From NCBI GenBank assembly GCA_020002185.1, contig CM034534.1:68048315-68112314 (forward strand): 64,000 nucleotides of DNA, read 5' to 3'. Positions within the stretch are counted from its first letter, which is position 1. Every line of letters begins with the position of its first letter. Shown here one piece after another: positions 24,180 to 35,307 of the stretch. The translations under genes and the position numbers were made by a program. Below the pieces are notes generated by a model. That model was not told the origin of the DNA, did not search any database, and worked only from the letters and a program-made list of their open reading frames with translations. The DNA comes from Paraescarpia echinospica. Taxonomy: Eukaryota; Annelida; Polychaeta; Sabellida; Siboglinidae.

Positions 24180-24225
24180 TACCTTGATAAAGACTATTCA
24201 GTCGAAACCGGTCGGTAAATTGAGA
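24180..24225 (+). ncRNA. Hammerhead-like hairpin upstream of the Penelope element
   Basis: CTTGATAAA is followed by the stem GACT, an ATTC loop, the partner AGTC and GAAACC, then GGTCGGTAAA. The arrangement is that of a minimal hammerhead motif, but the core positions equivalent to C3 and G8 are changed, so it is probably inactive. It sits about 0.3 kb before the Penelope-like ORFs, where a leader or terminal repeat would be expected. Confidence 0.35.
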
Positions 24226-24439
24226 GAGAATTGAACTTGGAATTCGTAGTATGGCTTATAATCGCCACTACAAGGGCACTCGGAATAAGGAAGACGGCCA
24301 GGCTGGTAGCAATATTAACTTGGCTAAACTCCTATTCCAGTTGCTACAGATGATCCATCATATATCGATCATGAGTAAATAAGCAGAAGGCTCTCCCGTT
24401 AAAGCCTTCTTGCATAAAATAGCTGAGTTGAACCATGTC

Positions 24440-24930
24440 AGCCTCCAAAGGCTAGATGTTCAGGGCCCGTCATACGGCGCTCGGTTGGGCTCGAGATAAT
24501 TTCGGTCGGAAGTTGCAAATTTCCACTGTTTCGGAATTCGGAACAGCTTTGAGAAACATATCTCTAGGCAAAAGGGGGTGGGAACAGAGACGGCCCTTCT
24601 CTGCAACGTCAGCCGCCCCGTTGCACAGAAATCACCCTGCCCGTACCACGTTAGCCGTCCGGGTCCAGCGGACATTCGAGGGTCACGCCAAGACCCACTC
24701 GAAGACTGACGCCCAGCTTTGACAACATTCGGCACAACGTACAGTAAGCCATTCCGGCAATGGGGCAAGGATTAATGTTCGACCCCTTGTCTTTACCAAT
24801 TCAAATGGTAGGAACGTTCGGGCCCAAAATGTCAAGGTGGTTGGTATCCCACCACCACCCCCAGTTAGGTCTCGACTTCCAAATTCGGGTAGGGTCGCCG
24901 CGTTTGAACAAAACAATCTAACCAATAGGG
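24440..24930 (+). pseudogene. Probable N-terminal part of the upstream ORF
   Basis: Two open pieces in one frame (24456-24722 and 24837-25034) lead into the NADAR-like region in another frame. They are Arg/Pro/Ala/Asn-rich with no recognised domain; one contains a GIPPPPPVRSRL run. They could be a basic, disordered N-terminus of ORF1 joined by a frameshift near 25030. That link is inference. Confidence 0.35.
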
Positions 24931-26638
24931 TTGGCTATGCCAAGGCAGGACCATCCAAAGTGATGTTTCAGAAACATCGGGCGGCCCCCATAATAAACAA
25001 AGACAATGTTGTCCCTCCTCCGAAGACACGATAGGGGACATAAGACGATGGGACGACCCTGCTAGCAATTCTTTCGCTTGTCAAGTCTGCTTTCAGGATG
25101 CCTTCAACAACGCTAGCTTCCCGTCCGGGACCCACGCACTGATGTTTGCCAAGGCTGTATATTACGACATGCCAGCAGCCGCCGACGCCATTTTCGCTGC
25201 TCGCACAACGACGGAGGTAAACAAGATAGCAAGGATTTTCCCGGCCAACGACAACAAGTGGAATCATCGAGCTGAGGATCTTCAGTGGGAGATCTTCCAG
25301 TGGAAATTCGACCACGCCCCGTCCTTTGCGAGAAGACTCGACACATCTGAAGGAAAGAACTTCATCAGTCATACGTCTGACAACTATTGGGGCACCGGAC
25401 ACGACGGACACGGAAGGAACATGTACGGGAAACTACTGACGCAATTCCGTGACTGTGTCCAGGGCAAAGGAAGGATGGGCAAACTTTCGCGGAAAAACTC
25501 AACCACCCAATCGTCACAACCGTCGACGAGAGACAGCATTGACGAGAACAATACAGCTACGGACGGTGAGCACTCAGAGTGCGAAACAGAGACAACACCT
25601 TTGCCAAGCACTTCTACGACCACGACAACAAAGCATCCACGCAAACAGCCAAGGACGAAGGCAATGATCAGCTCGTCGAGTACACTACCAACGGAACGAA
25701 GCAGAGGTATGGCTACAACCCCTCTCACGTCGGCACACAAGCCCACTGGCTTCACGCAAGCACCGCTCTACTCCACTGTCGTATCCACTTCGCCCATTTC
25801 ATCTCTCTCCTTGTCCACGGCTAATACACCAGGGACCAAGCTTTCTCCTACTTTGACTGCAGGTCGTAAGCGGCAGACCACTCCTCTATCACCGGGGCCA
25901 CCGCCGATGTGTTCTACTACCATCACCACTCCTGCTTTAGCAGCTGCTATCGCCACACCATCCCTGCATCAGGCCACACGTGAGCCTTCTAACGTTTCTG
26001 CCACCTCTTCGCCACCCCTTTCTCCCAACTCCTTCCCGCCACTACCGATACAATCGTGTTCTCCGGAGCTTCCACCTCACTCCAATTCTCATTCTTTCCA
26101 ACCTGTCTCCAGACCACGGGTGGACCACACCATAATTCGCAGACTACCCCCTTCGCCTACTCCTGCACAACGATTCTCTACTGTGCCCTCCATACACAGA
26201 AGCACAAAATGCAAGAAATCCAGCTGGAAGTTACCGATAATCACAAAACGTGTCGCTATTCTGGGTGATTCGAAAGTTTCTAGGATTACAGAATCGGAGG
26301 AACGAAACATCCAAGTGGACAGCTACCCTGGAGCCAAAATTGGGAATCTCGAACAGATCTAATTTGCGAAGGATGGCGGCTCGAGCAGGCAAGTTTTTCC
26401 TCACTCAGTTATCGCCATACCCGAAATAAACGTTTCTGACAGAATACCTCCGGTAAATCAAGAATACATTATGAGAACTTCGGAGAGCCTACTAGACATT
26501 AAGGGCAATGTTGCAATACCTAAATTAGAGGAGTCATCGTTCAAGACAGACACATCAGACAGCATTCATTGGACACCAGAAATAGCGAAAAAAAAGAGGA
26601 GTGGTCTGCCGCTGTTGTGCCATTTAAACTAAGAAATA
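24929..26638 (+). pseudogene. NADAR-like domain + S/T/P linker + SGNH-like domain ORF
   Basis: The frame is open from 24929 to a single TAA at 26360-26362 and stays in the same frame to 26636-26638. Residues from about 25052 read DPASNSFACQVCFQD, THALMFAKAVYYD, then NKWNHRAEDLQWEIFQWKF and SDNYWGTGHDGHGRNMYGKL. This follows the NADAR (YbiA/DUF1768) pattern, with its late WGxG-GRNxxG block at about 25378-25434. About 250 residues rich in Ser, Thr and Pro follow. The C-terminal part has VAILGDSKVSRI (GDS serine block) and SYPGAKIGNL, then after the TAA IPEINVSDRIPP and TSDSIHWTPEIAK (Asp-x-x-His block). The middle of the SGNH fold looks shortened near the stop. In the NADAR part the usual Glu positions are Thr (THALM) and His (ISHTSD), so catalysis is doubtful. 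Confidence 0.65.
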
Positions 26639-28170
26639 TTGAGGGCAACCATACCGCACAAAACAAATCCAATGATCTGCGCAATCCCACGATTATTAAC
26701 TTAAGCCATCTAGTGTTATCTGAAACACAGGCGGAAATCCTAAATTTCGGATTACAATTTGTACCAACACCTCATACAAATGATGCAGAAGACACGCAGG
26801 CGTCTATCAGGCGTTTTGCTAGACATATCCAACTACGATATTTTTCACGGAACGAAATCAACCAAATTAAAAGAGAACTTTACAGCAAAATCAACCTGGA
26901 ATCCGCCTTGCCACAACGAGGACATTAACTATAAATTGGAACAACTGAAAGATTTTAGCTCGATAACTAGCAAACACCGGAACAGTGTTGGTAATTTATC
27001 AGAGTCGCAATTGGCGTCGATTTCGGCACTCAAGAGAAACCCATCTATTATTATTAAACCTGCTGATAAAGGCTCGGCCACAGTAATCATGTCTAAAGAA
27101 AACTATGTCGCAGAGGCGAATCGACAGCTTGCAAACAAAAAACAGTATACTAAACTAGACACACCGGTCTATCCACAAGCCGCAGTCCGCATTTCAGCAA
27201 CACTAGACAAATTACGACAAACTATCTATTACCCAAGATTCATAAGGCTAAAGATAAATGTCCTCAGCCTCAAATGCCTCCAGAACGACCGATCATATCT
27301 GATTGCAACAGCGAATCATATAAAATAGCTGAGTATATTAACTATTTTAGCCCCATTGGCAGTAACACATGCTTCGTATGTTAAAAACACTACATGACTT
27401 CATTGATAAAGTGACTAAAATCGAAATTCCTAGTGATGCACTATTGTTTTCCATGGATGTAGAAAGTATGTACACCAATGTTGACAATATTTCGGGGACT
27501 GAAGCAGTAAAACAGGCTGTTTTTATTAAACCCGGATTTTGACAGACATTTTAGAACTACTTAAAATTTCCTTAGAACACAACGACGTTTTATTCGGATC
27601 AAATTGGTACCTTCAAATTTTTAGCACTGCAATGGGGAAACGATTTGCCCCCAACTATGCCAATCTTTTTATGGCTGAGAGGGAGAAATAAGCACTAAGG
27701 AAATGCAGCAAATTACCAATAATCTATTTACGATATCTGGACGATACTTTCGGAATCTGGACACATGGGAATGATGAATTCCTAATTTTCTTGGACATAC
27801 TAATTAGCCATCAAAATTGTGTAAAATTAACGTCAGTTACGAGTAAACACTCAATAGATTTCTTGGACATACGATCTTTAAAGGCAAATGCTTTAATTCG
27901 ACGAGGCATCTTGACAGCAAGGTTTACTTTAAACCAACAGATAAACATCAACTACTGTAGAAAGACTCGATCCATCCGAAACATACCTTCTCTGGTATCC
28001 TCAAGTCGCAACTATTACGATTTCACAGGATTTGCAACAATAAATCAGACTTTGAGGAAGCCGTACAAACACTTTTTCATAGCCTGAGGCAAAGGAATTA
28101 TACATCGCGTTTCTTAAGGCACATTAAAAACACTACATTAGCGGACATTAACAATCAGAACAGGAAAGAA
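26569..28170 (+). pseudogene. Penelope-like reverse transcriptase, many frame breaks
   Basis: The N-terminal region reads IINLSHLVLSETQAEILNFG, then LQFVPTPHTNDAE. After a shift it continues with ALKRNPSIIIKPADKGSATV (about 27031-27090) and KENYVAEANRQLANKKQY. Motif A FSMDVESMYTNV is near 27447-27482, motif B AMGKRFAPNYANLFM near 27629-27673, and the catalytic YLRYLDDTFGIW near 27724-27759. DKGSATV and the motif A and C sequences are characteristic of Penelope-like RTs. Stops occur at several points between 27328 and 27790, and the frame changes at least four times. Confidence 0.8.
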
Positions 28171-28176
28171 CAAGCC

Positions 28177-28776
28177 GTGAAATGTCAGGTAAAAAGGTAT
28201 ATAGCCTGTACTGTATGTGTAGACTTCACACCTATTAACAACACAAGGAGACCACAACAGGGCAAAATCAACAATTGCGGTACATCCAGCGTGGTTTACC
28301 TAATTACCTGCAACGCCTGCCCCGCAAGATACGTGGGTGAGACTGACAATCAACTCCGAACACGTCTAAATAATCACATATCGGACATACGACATCACAA
28401 CGACACACAAGTGACCAAGCATTTTAACGGAACCGGTCACTCAATATCTGATTTGCGTATTACAATCTTGGAATCAGGGCCATTTTCTGACGTCGCCTCA
28501 CTGGAAACCATTTACAGACGAAATTGTAAATCAAAATGGATTACAAGACTTAAAACTACGCAGCCAGGAGGACTGAATGTTAGAGAGGACTCTTTTTATA
28601 TTATACCATTTGTGATTCGCTTCTCCCACCAAGGACAAACAATTGCTAAACTAGCTAAAGCCACCTATAAACTGCTACAAATCGCGTATCCAGAAATATA
28701 CACGCCGAGATTTATAACAGCATTCTCAAAGAACAAAAACCTGAAAGATATGCTGGTGGCCACCAAATTACAATGA
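28177..28776 (+). pseudogene. GIY-YIG endonuclease domain of the Penelope-like element
   Basis: This 199-codon open frame ends the element. SVVYLITCNACPARYVGETD (about residues 38-57) is the GIY-YIG core, here VYL...YVG. It is followed by the conserved Arg in LRTRLNNHISDI and an HFNGTGHSISDL block. ETIYRRNCKSKWITRL follows, with a Glu matching the usual metal ligand position. CNAC is the Cys pair often seen in these nucleases. The domain cuts DNA at the target during insertion. The frame is open by itself but is cut off from a working RT, and about 75 C-terminal residues carry no other known motif. Confidence 0.85.
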
Positions 28777-28800
28777 ACAATGGACTTCTACAGAACAATG

Positions 28801-30000
28801 ACCTTAGCGCTTAGGACACTGTGAGACGTCGTAGTGTTAGTGCAGTTGTGTAGTTGTTAGGGGGATTAGGCTGCACGTGGGGTTGTCGGGTTGCAGCAGT
28901 GCTGGCTCGTACGGCTTCACATGTTTCTGTCTCCTCTACAACTATGATAGGATAGATATATTTCATGCATAATTTAATGGCTTATTTTGTTTTTACAGGT
29001 TTACCGTCCGAAATAATTACTGAATACCCATGTATTAATTATTAATAACAGGACACGTGTTTGTGGAGGTGTGGGGTGGTCAGCAGTAGCGGCTCTGTGG
29101 ACGGCACCACAACTTCGCAATCCCGTGTTTACTTTAATTTTAGCGCATACCTTCGTACGGTCACCGTATGTTTTTTTTTAAATACAGCATCGTCCCCGTC
29201 TGATTCAGATGAACACCATCGTGTCGCAAATACTTGTTCTATCTTGTAGCGAACCCTCTGTGATTGTATATATTTATGTATATAAAAAAAAATGTATTCA
29301 TCTATGTTATTTAACAGGACAGAGGAGAGTAACCCCCGGTTACTATCCTCAGCCTTGTCCAATTGGTCATTGTTTAATGTTCAGTGGCATGGGAATGTAA
29401 CGGCTGAATGTGTCCCTGTGCCATGACTGGATAATCACGCATTCTCGTCTCCGTTGTAATCCGACAGTCGTTATTTAGATGTGCCATTAATCATACATGT
29501 TTTTCTTTTTTAGGCTTAATTTATAAAAATTGTTTTGCAGAGAAGACCATCTACCCGAAAGGACTAAACTGATTTTATCAGATGTCTGGGTTTAGGGTTC
29601 ACATTCGCCACCTATACTCCGTTGCCAGTGCATTAGGGTCTTCGTTCATGTTCCAAATCCTTAACAGAGGATACTTGAGCACAGTACACCCATTTTCCTA
29701 AAATACTTACTTACTTACTTATTTCTCATCCTCTTAGCATGGTGACATGATAAGCTGTTTCCACGGTTTCCTGTCTGTCGTTGTGGCAGCCAGACAAGTC
29801 CCACTGAGGCCGGTGTCACTCTCGATGGTATTCCTCAGGGTCACGTTTGGGTGATCTCTTCTCCAAGGGCCCTCGGGTTTTCACAGGAGAACTTGGTTAG
29901 CCATTTCATCGTACGACATAGTGTAAGAGAATTTTGACGGATGTTCGGCGATAGATATGCATAAATGTGTGCATGTGTATTTTTGGACAGCTATGCGTAT
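28801..30000. other. Non-coding stretch, possible element tails
   Basis: No gene was recognised. The first 150 bases may be the Penelope element's 3' region. A short CTTA repeat at 29706-29722 is followed by GC-richer sequence to about 29895 that looks like the reversed end of a retroelement (tandem tail plus UTR). It is not assigned to a family. Confidence 0.4.
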
Positions 30001-30182
30001 TGTTTCAACAATATGAATATTCTCATAAATACTATACATCGAATGCCAGTGAAAGAGCAGCGTTATTCCAACGCGCGAACAGAAATAATCAATATATTTA
30101 ACCAGTGTACAAATATATTGTCTGTTCAAACAATACTGCACGTTGGTCAATATCCAACAGCACCAATCTGAATGTCATGGCG

Positions 30183-30255
30183 GGTTTCGTAGTGTAGTGG
30201 TTATCACGTTCGCCTCACACGCGAAAGGTCCTGGGTTCGAAACCCAGCGAAACCA
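30183..30255 (+). tRNA. tRNA-Val(CAC), copy 1
   Basis: The 73-nt gene folds into a full cloverleaf. The acceptor stem pairs GGTTTCG with CGAAACC, and the D arm contains TAGTGTAGTGGTTATCAC (A box). The anticodon stem pairs TTCGC with GCGAA around the loop CTCACAC, with anticodon CAC. The T arm pairs CTGGG with CCCAG (B box GGTTCGAAACC). A TTTTTT terminator follows at about 30262-30267. It is identical to the other intact copies in the window. Confidence 0.97.
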
Positions 30256-30761
30256 AGTGTTGTTTTTTATCATTTATATCGACAATTTAATCACACCAAA
30301 CCGAAATCAAACAGTAACTCTGTCCACATATTAAGTGAATATCTTTCTCTTTCTCCACGTATGCGTGTTATATGCGTACAATCAAGACACCATACTGAAG
30401 CCTGCAAGCATTATAATGCTTGTGCAGATTTACACGATGCTGCACTCAGGATATCTCAATAAACAACAACATAATGTGTACTTTTGTTGTTTTTATATTG
30501 GACCAATTTAGTTTTTTGCACATATTGTTTTCGTGGGTGCCTGTACGAAATAACTACATATGCAAATTACTTTGTTATGAATCAACAATATGAATATTCT
30601 CATAAATACAATTGATCGAAAGCCAGTGAAAGAGCAACGTTATTCCAACGCGCAAACAGAAATAATCAATACATTTAACCAGTGTACTAATATAGTAAGT
30701 CTATTCAAACAATACTGCACGTTGGTCAATATCCAACAGCACCAATCTGAACGTCACGGCG

Positions 30762-30834
30762 GGTTTCGTAGTGTAGTGGTTATCACGTTCGCCTCACACG
30801 CGAAAGGTCCTGGGTTCGAAACCCAGCGAAACCA
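30762..30834 (+). tRNA. tRNA-Val(CAC), copy 2
   Basis: Same 73-nt sequence and cloverleaf as the gene at 30183, in the second unit of the tandem duplication. A run of eight T follows closely and would terminate pol III. The upstream flank has AACGTCACGGC, close to the TGACGTCA element of the other copies. Confidence 0.97.
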
Positions 30835-31189
30835 AGAAATGTTTTTTTTAATCATTTATACCGACAACTTAATCATACCAAACCGAAATTAAACAGTAAT
30901 TCTGTTCACGTAATTATGTGAATATATATCTCTCCACATATGCGTGTTATAGTCGTACAATCAAGACAACATGCTGAAGCCTGCAAGCATTTTAATGCTC
31001 GTGCAGATTTACATAACTATAATAGAAACTGTAATTTTTTTATTTTTATATTGTATTAATTTAGTTTTTTTGCACGTACTGTTTTCGTGCGTGCCTATAC
31101 GAAATAACTACATATACAAATTACTTTGTTATGAATCAAAGCATACGACACAGTACACAAACGTTACCGGCGAAGGGATGGCGAGGTAA

Positions 31190-32180
31190 TGATAGGCCTC
31201 CCTCGCTAATGAGCACTACTTGCTATAGTCACGCTCTCATCTCTTCTCGTAATGACCGAATCAACATTCGTACATAGACACAGATGGTGGCGGTCACCTT
31301 TGTCTAGTGAAACCGATCATTACGAAATCAATGCAGATTAATGCCCCTTCCACGGCCCACTGTTTCCGGTTCCACTGACGCAACACTTAACAAAGAAACG
31401 GCGCGAATTATATGCAAAGCTCCCCAATCGACATCGAAATGTTCGTGTGTTCGCTTTGAGTCAATATATTTGCCGCGCGTGCCTGTTCGAGGGCTTAGGA
31501 TTTGGCGTTTTACTGCGCCCGTGCACATTTAGATAACAATAAAATGCTTTGAAGATCGCTACCCGTGAACCCAATCGCGAATCCAATTTCAGCGCTACTA
31601 ATGCCAGTAATAGCGACTGATTTATCGAACGTTAAATGTCCCCTTAACGAGAGCGGTGGATTTCAAACGACCATCTTTGCCGCGTCTGTCATGAATGATA
31701 ATGGAATATCAACTTCTGTAACGGCGGCTAATTGACAAGAAAAACCCTTATTAATGCCTTGTAGCGCGCGCAAATTGATTTGCCCGGCGCAGTTTGGATC
31801 GTCGACTTATCCGCTCGCTCGCCACCTACTTAAGAGCTTCGGATATCATTTAATTTCCCGAAATTTATCGGAAATGAATAGGTATTAGATCGACGGAAAT
31901 GTATAGCTTGATGACGTACTTCTCAGACCGGTTGTTTCGTCCGCTTTGGCGTCGTTCGCGCGTCTCTGTCACGTCGACTAATGCCACGTAAATGCCACCT
32001 GTCGCCCGATCGACATAGTAGCACGGAAAAACTGAAATGTTGCTAATGCGAAGACGTCTTCGGGTCGGATAAAAGGTGCTATTTTAAGGCGGCGAATTGC
32101 TTTATCAATCGGTCGGCTTAATCCATTTCGAAGCATGCTGAAAATGAGAAATACAGATGATGTGAACAATATTTAAGATG
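31190..32180. promoter_or_regulatory. Large CpG-containing, repeat-free block; candidate enhancer region
   Basis: About 1 kb of sequence is clearly different from its neighbours, with many CpGs and no microsatellite or transposon match. ATTA/TAAT cores recur (GATTAATGCC, CTAATGCCAG, GGCTAATTGAC, ATTAATGCC), and an octamer-like TATATGCAAAGC lies near 31411. Short open frames show no domain. It resembles conserved non-coding blocks near developmental regulators. This is inference from composition. Confidence 0.35.
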
Positions 32181-34185
32181 TTGGAATTAATTAAATTTTA
32201 GTTAACTGTGTTATTCTATTTTTTAAATTAATTTGTGTGTGCAAAATCTGTTACTTCGTTTCTGTTATTTTTCTGAGCATTTATAAACTATCACTTTTCC
32301 CGTTACTTTTTCCCGTGACTTTCTTTCCGATTACCGACCATGCACTCCCCTGCTGAACTGCTGCCAACTCTTCAATACCAATTGTGTTCATCGGATTGCC
32401 TGGTAAAACGGAATGCTTACATAACTACCATCGTGGAACTGCAAAGTTATAGACATATACGCCAAAAAATGGAAAACCCTTGTGTAAAGGACAGGACATG
32501 AAGATGACTCGGCTTGCGTGCCTCAATGGTAAATACCCTCTCGACCATGCATAGGGTAGAATTATGTTTCCTGCGCGCATTTCTGCTTTAAATGTTCCAG
32601 AGCAAGAAAGTCTGGTTACACAACGTGTTCCAGTTACCATGTTCCTCATTGATAAACTTCTCTAGAATCTGGTTACATACTGTATACTGCACGCATTGTT
32701 AGTCAGACTGGGGTTGACAGGTGCTGCACGGCGCATGTTGTCCTTGAAGGTAAATCTCTCCACCAGAAGCTCATTTATTTGGTTGCATGACTTGGTCACT
32801 TTTACTGTGATGAAGGTACAAAAAGGGCACTTACAGTTATTATAAATTGTTTTTATGGTACTTTATAGTATTGATATAAATGGCGCTTCGCATTGCACCA
32901 ACAAGAGCGCTGCAACAGCCTTGAGACTGGTTTGCATTTTGCAGCCATGAACTCCAAACGTACCCTAAAAAGAAATTTTCTGATAATCATAATTATGTGT
33001 CCTTTGTGATTTTGACTGGTAATAATTGCGCCAAATGAGTGGACTACAAAACGTTTCAAAGCGTACGTTTTTGTTGTTTATTACATTCAACACGATAACC
33101 TTCAAACATAATTATATAATTATATGCACGTATTGCATATTATGTATATCGCGATTCTCGTAAAATATATCGAAAGCTATCGCCATTCACCCAACGATAA
33201 ATCGATACAGCCCTACTTGGCATGATAGATACGACACGTAGCAAGAAAGTGAACGCTTAATTCGCTGATAATGAACCCTTCCTGTGTATAAGATATCGAA
33301 CAACATGGTGGGGAGACGATACATATGATTCGTGTCTGACATGGCAGCCTTTTATACCCATTTAGTCATTTACGGTAATTATGAATAATAATTTTATTGC
33401 ATAGGTCGAGGGAGTTACACGAAAGACAGGGAGGTATACGTTCACTCCTAATTGAGAGTGGACCTCCATATGTGCTGTGTAAAAATGCAGAGCATAGAAC
33501 AATGTATGTATTTTTGGGTTTAGTGTTAGTCGTTCAGTCAATATATGTAAATATGAATACTCACTTATTGTATAAACAGGGGTTGGTGGTACAACGGTAT
33601 AAAGAGGGTAGGGGACGGTGGGTCAAAGTAAACCACCGAAATCAACGATTATAATATCGATTTTCTTCTTAAATGTATCAAACCTATTGATTATGATAAG
33701 TAACGGCGGTCAATTCATTTTATTCAGGATCACGTGGTTTACTGGTGTGCCACTGCACGGGTAGATGTCTCCGCTTCATAGTTAAAACAAAGCATGTTTC
33801 AATTAGCCCCGGTGTTTCACTTTCCCCCTTCTCCCGTATATTATCTGTAGTCATTAATGATGTATCTCTCCTTCGTATAGACAATGTACGAACAGCAAGT
33901 GACAATTAAGAGGGTGACCCGACACCCATATGGCGTTCATTTTATAGATATTAAATCAATTATGGTAAATAGTAATACTTTATTTCATACGCCGAGTCTG
34001 CGAGAAGCACCTGGAAGCAGTATGGGGTACATTTTCACTAGCCGTAGAGAAAACACCCGCCAGATAATGTCTGCCTATAATTAATGTCGCTATCACTAAA
34101 TTCTCTTACATCGTTGAACTGCGGACCTGACGATACGGGACTTATATTAGCCTATGAGACTGTGATGCCTAGATCACCGGACATA
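32181..34185. other. Non-coding stretch, nothing recognised
   Basis: AT-rich interval. Open frames of 60-85 codons have no motif. GTTACTTTTTCCCGTGACTTT near 32301 resembles phrases at 11180-11215 and may be a remnant of the same repeat. Confidence 0.45.
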
Positions 34186-34189
34186 TGTG

Positions 34190-34530
34190 AAGACGAAGAA
34201 GAAAGCGAGGAAGAAGGAGGATACGAAGAAGGAAGAGTTGGAGGAGTAGAAGGAGAATAAAATAATAAGAAGAAGGTGAGGAAGAAGAAGAAACAAGTAA
34301 AGGTAAATTGTTACATAGCGCAGTATCCAGTCCTCGGGACTGCTCAATGTGCTTTGCACTTTACTCCCTGGCAGACCTGTTCAAACGAACATCATCTCGA
34401 CTTCTCTGGGAAGCATCCAGAGTCGAGGAGGAGGAGTAAGAGGGATACGAAGAAGGGGAGGTGGAAGAAAAGAAGGGGAGAATAAAGGAAATGAAAGAGA
34501 AGAAGAACAAAATAACGAGGGGAAGAAGAC
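34190..34530. repeat. Purine-rich tract (GAA/GGA) split by a SINE fragment
   Basis: Purine-rich GAAGAA/GGAGGA sequence covers 34190-34298 and again about 34421-34515, with the SINE fragment 34299-34412 between the two halves. A polypurine tract of this kind can form triplex DNA. Confidence 0.85.
34299..34412 (-). mobile_element. SINE 3' fragment, same family as 59757-60085
   Basis: On the minus strand this matches the last about 115 bases of the SINE at 59757-60085. It shares the blocks CTTCTCTGGGAA (reversed here), AACAGGTCTGCCAGGGAGTA, AGTCC-GAGGACTGGATACTG and the GCGCTAT-type end, with about 15-20% differences. It is 5'-truncated. Confidence 0.8.
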
Positions 34531-35248
34531 GTTATAACCGCATACACGTGCACCATTGACCAGCTTCAGCCATATTTAACATCGAGGGCAATGGGAAATA
34601 AATATTAGGTTTATCTGCTTGGCATCGAAGTATACGGCTTACCGTGTTTAGTGAAGACTCTCCCGCGAGAGACGTTTGTGATGCGAGGCGATATTATGTG
34701 GATCGTGGTCGCGATAAGAAACGCTAAACAGTTCTCGAATTAAGCGATCGTTTATACGTTTCGTTCGCGGCTACGGCGGCATATGCCAACCTAAATTAGA
34801 CCAGCATAAGCCACACGTTAACAAATGTAATAAAACATGAAGTCTATAGAAAAAACCCGACTATAATATTGTATGTGTTGCATGTTTAGTATAGTGTACA
34901 GTAGAGCTACACAGTAAGGTTAAGAAACAAAATAGGTTATCTATACAGCAGAATATGGCATGCAATTAATACGATGTTTCGTGAAAGCAACGTTTGTATT
35001 AACTGGTTTCATTTTTAAACCTGACGTATAGTATTAATTTTAGGTATACTATTATCACGTTGCCACTGGCATACCAACCAGAGGGGGGCAGCTATTACCA
35101 CAGATATAGCTTTCTTTGTAGATAGATGCGATTGATAGATCAGAGGCCAATGGTACAATGAAGCAAATCAAGACAGGATAAATGGAGTGAGGATGCACTT
35201 TCAATGGAAACTACAAAAAACAGCAAGCAAACTACAAAAAAAACATAA
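34531..35248. other. Non-coding stretch, nothing recognised
   Basis: No gene or repeat was recognised. A short CpG-containing patch lies at 34640-34800. Confidence 0.4.
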
Positions 35249-35293
35249 CTTTCGCGTGTGAGGCGAACGTGATAACAACTACACTACGAAACC
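35249..35293 (-). pseudogene. tRNA-Val 5'-half pseudogene
   Basis: Only the first about 45 nucleotides of the tRNA-Val gene remain on the minus strand: the acceptor 5' strand, D arm and anticodon arm. One change in the D loop (GTTGTTATC instead of GTGGTTATC) is present. The T arm and 3' acceptor strand are missing. The upstream element TGACGTC-G is still there (about 35298-35306). Confidence 0.9.
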
Positions 35294-35307
35294 CGCCGTG
35301 ACGTCGT

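Larger units (their letters stand above)
24440..28800 (+). mobile_element. Penelope-like element with NADAR/SGNH upstream ORF
   Basis: This 4.3-kb block holds an upstream ORF with a NADAR-like domain, a Ser/Thr/Pro-rich linker and an SGNH-like C-terminus. A Penelope-type reverse transcriptase and a GIY-YIG endonuclease follow, all on the plus strand. The end of the upstream ORF overlaps the beginning of the RT frame at about 26569-26640, with no foreign sequence between them, which suggests one element with two ORFs. Stops and frameshifts make the copy dead. Ends and terminal repeats were not delimited. Confidence 0.7.
30003..31140 (+). repeat. Tandem duplication of a tRNA-Val unit (about 0.58 kb each)
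   Basis: Copy 1 covers about 30003-30581 and copy 2 about 30582-31140. Both contain AACAATATGAATATTCTCAT near the start, GCACGTTGGTCAATATCCAA before the tRNA and GAAATAACTACATAT at the end. Spacing between the two tRNA starts is exactly 579 bases. Divergence is modest, with a roughly 20-bp length difference in the distal part. Confidence 0.93.

Noticed and set aside
24460..25755. Minus-strand frames of 80-147 codons
   Set aside because: They are antisense to the upstream ORF of the Penelope-like element, which carries domain motifs. The minus frames have none.
25142..26362. Host gene for a 406-residue protein with a NADAR-like domain
   Set aside because: The same frame extends upstream of the ATG and beyond the TAA into an SGNH-like end that abuts a Penelope-type RT. 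A decayed retroelement ORF explains this better than a host gene. A host origin is not excluded.
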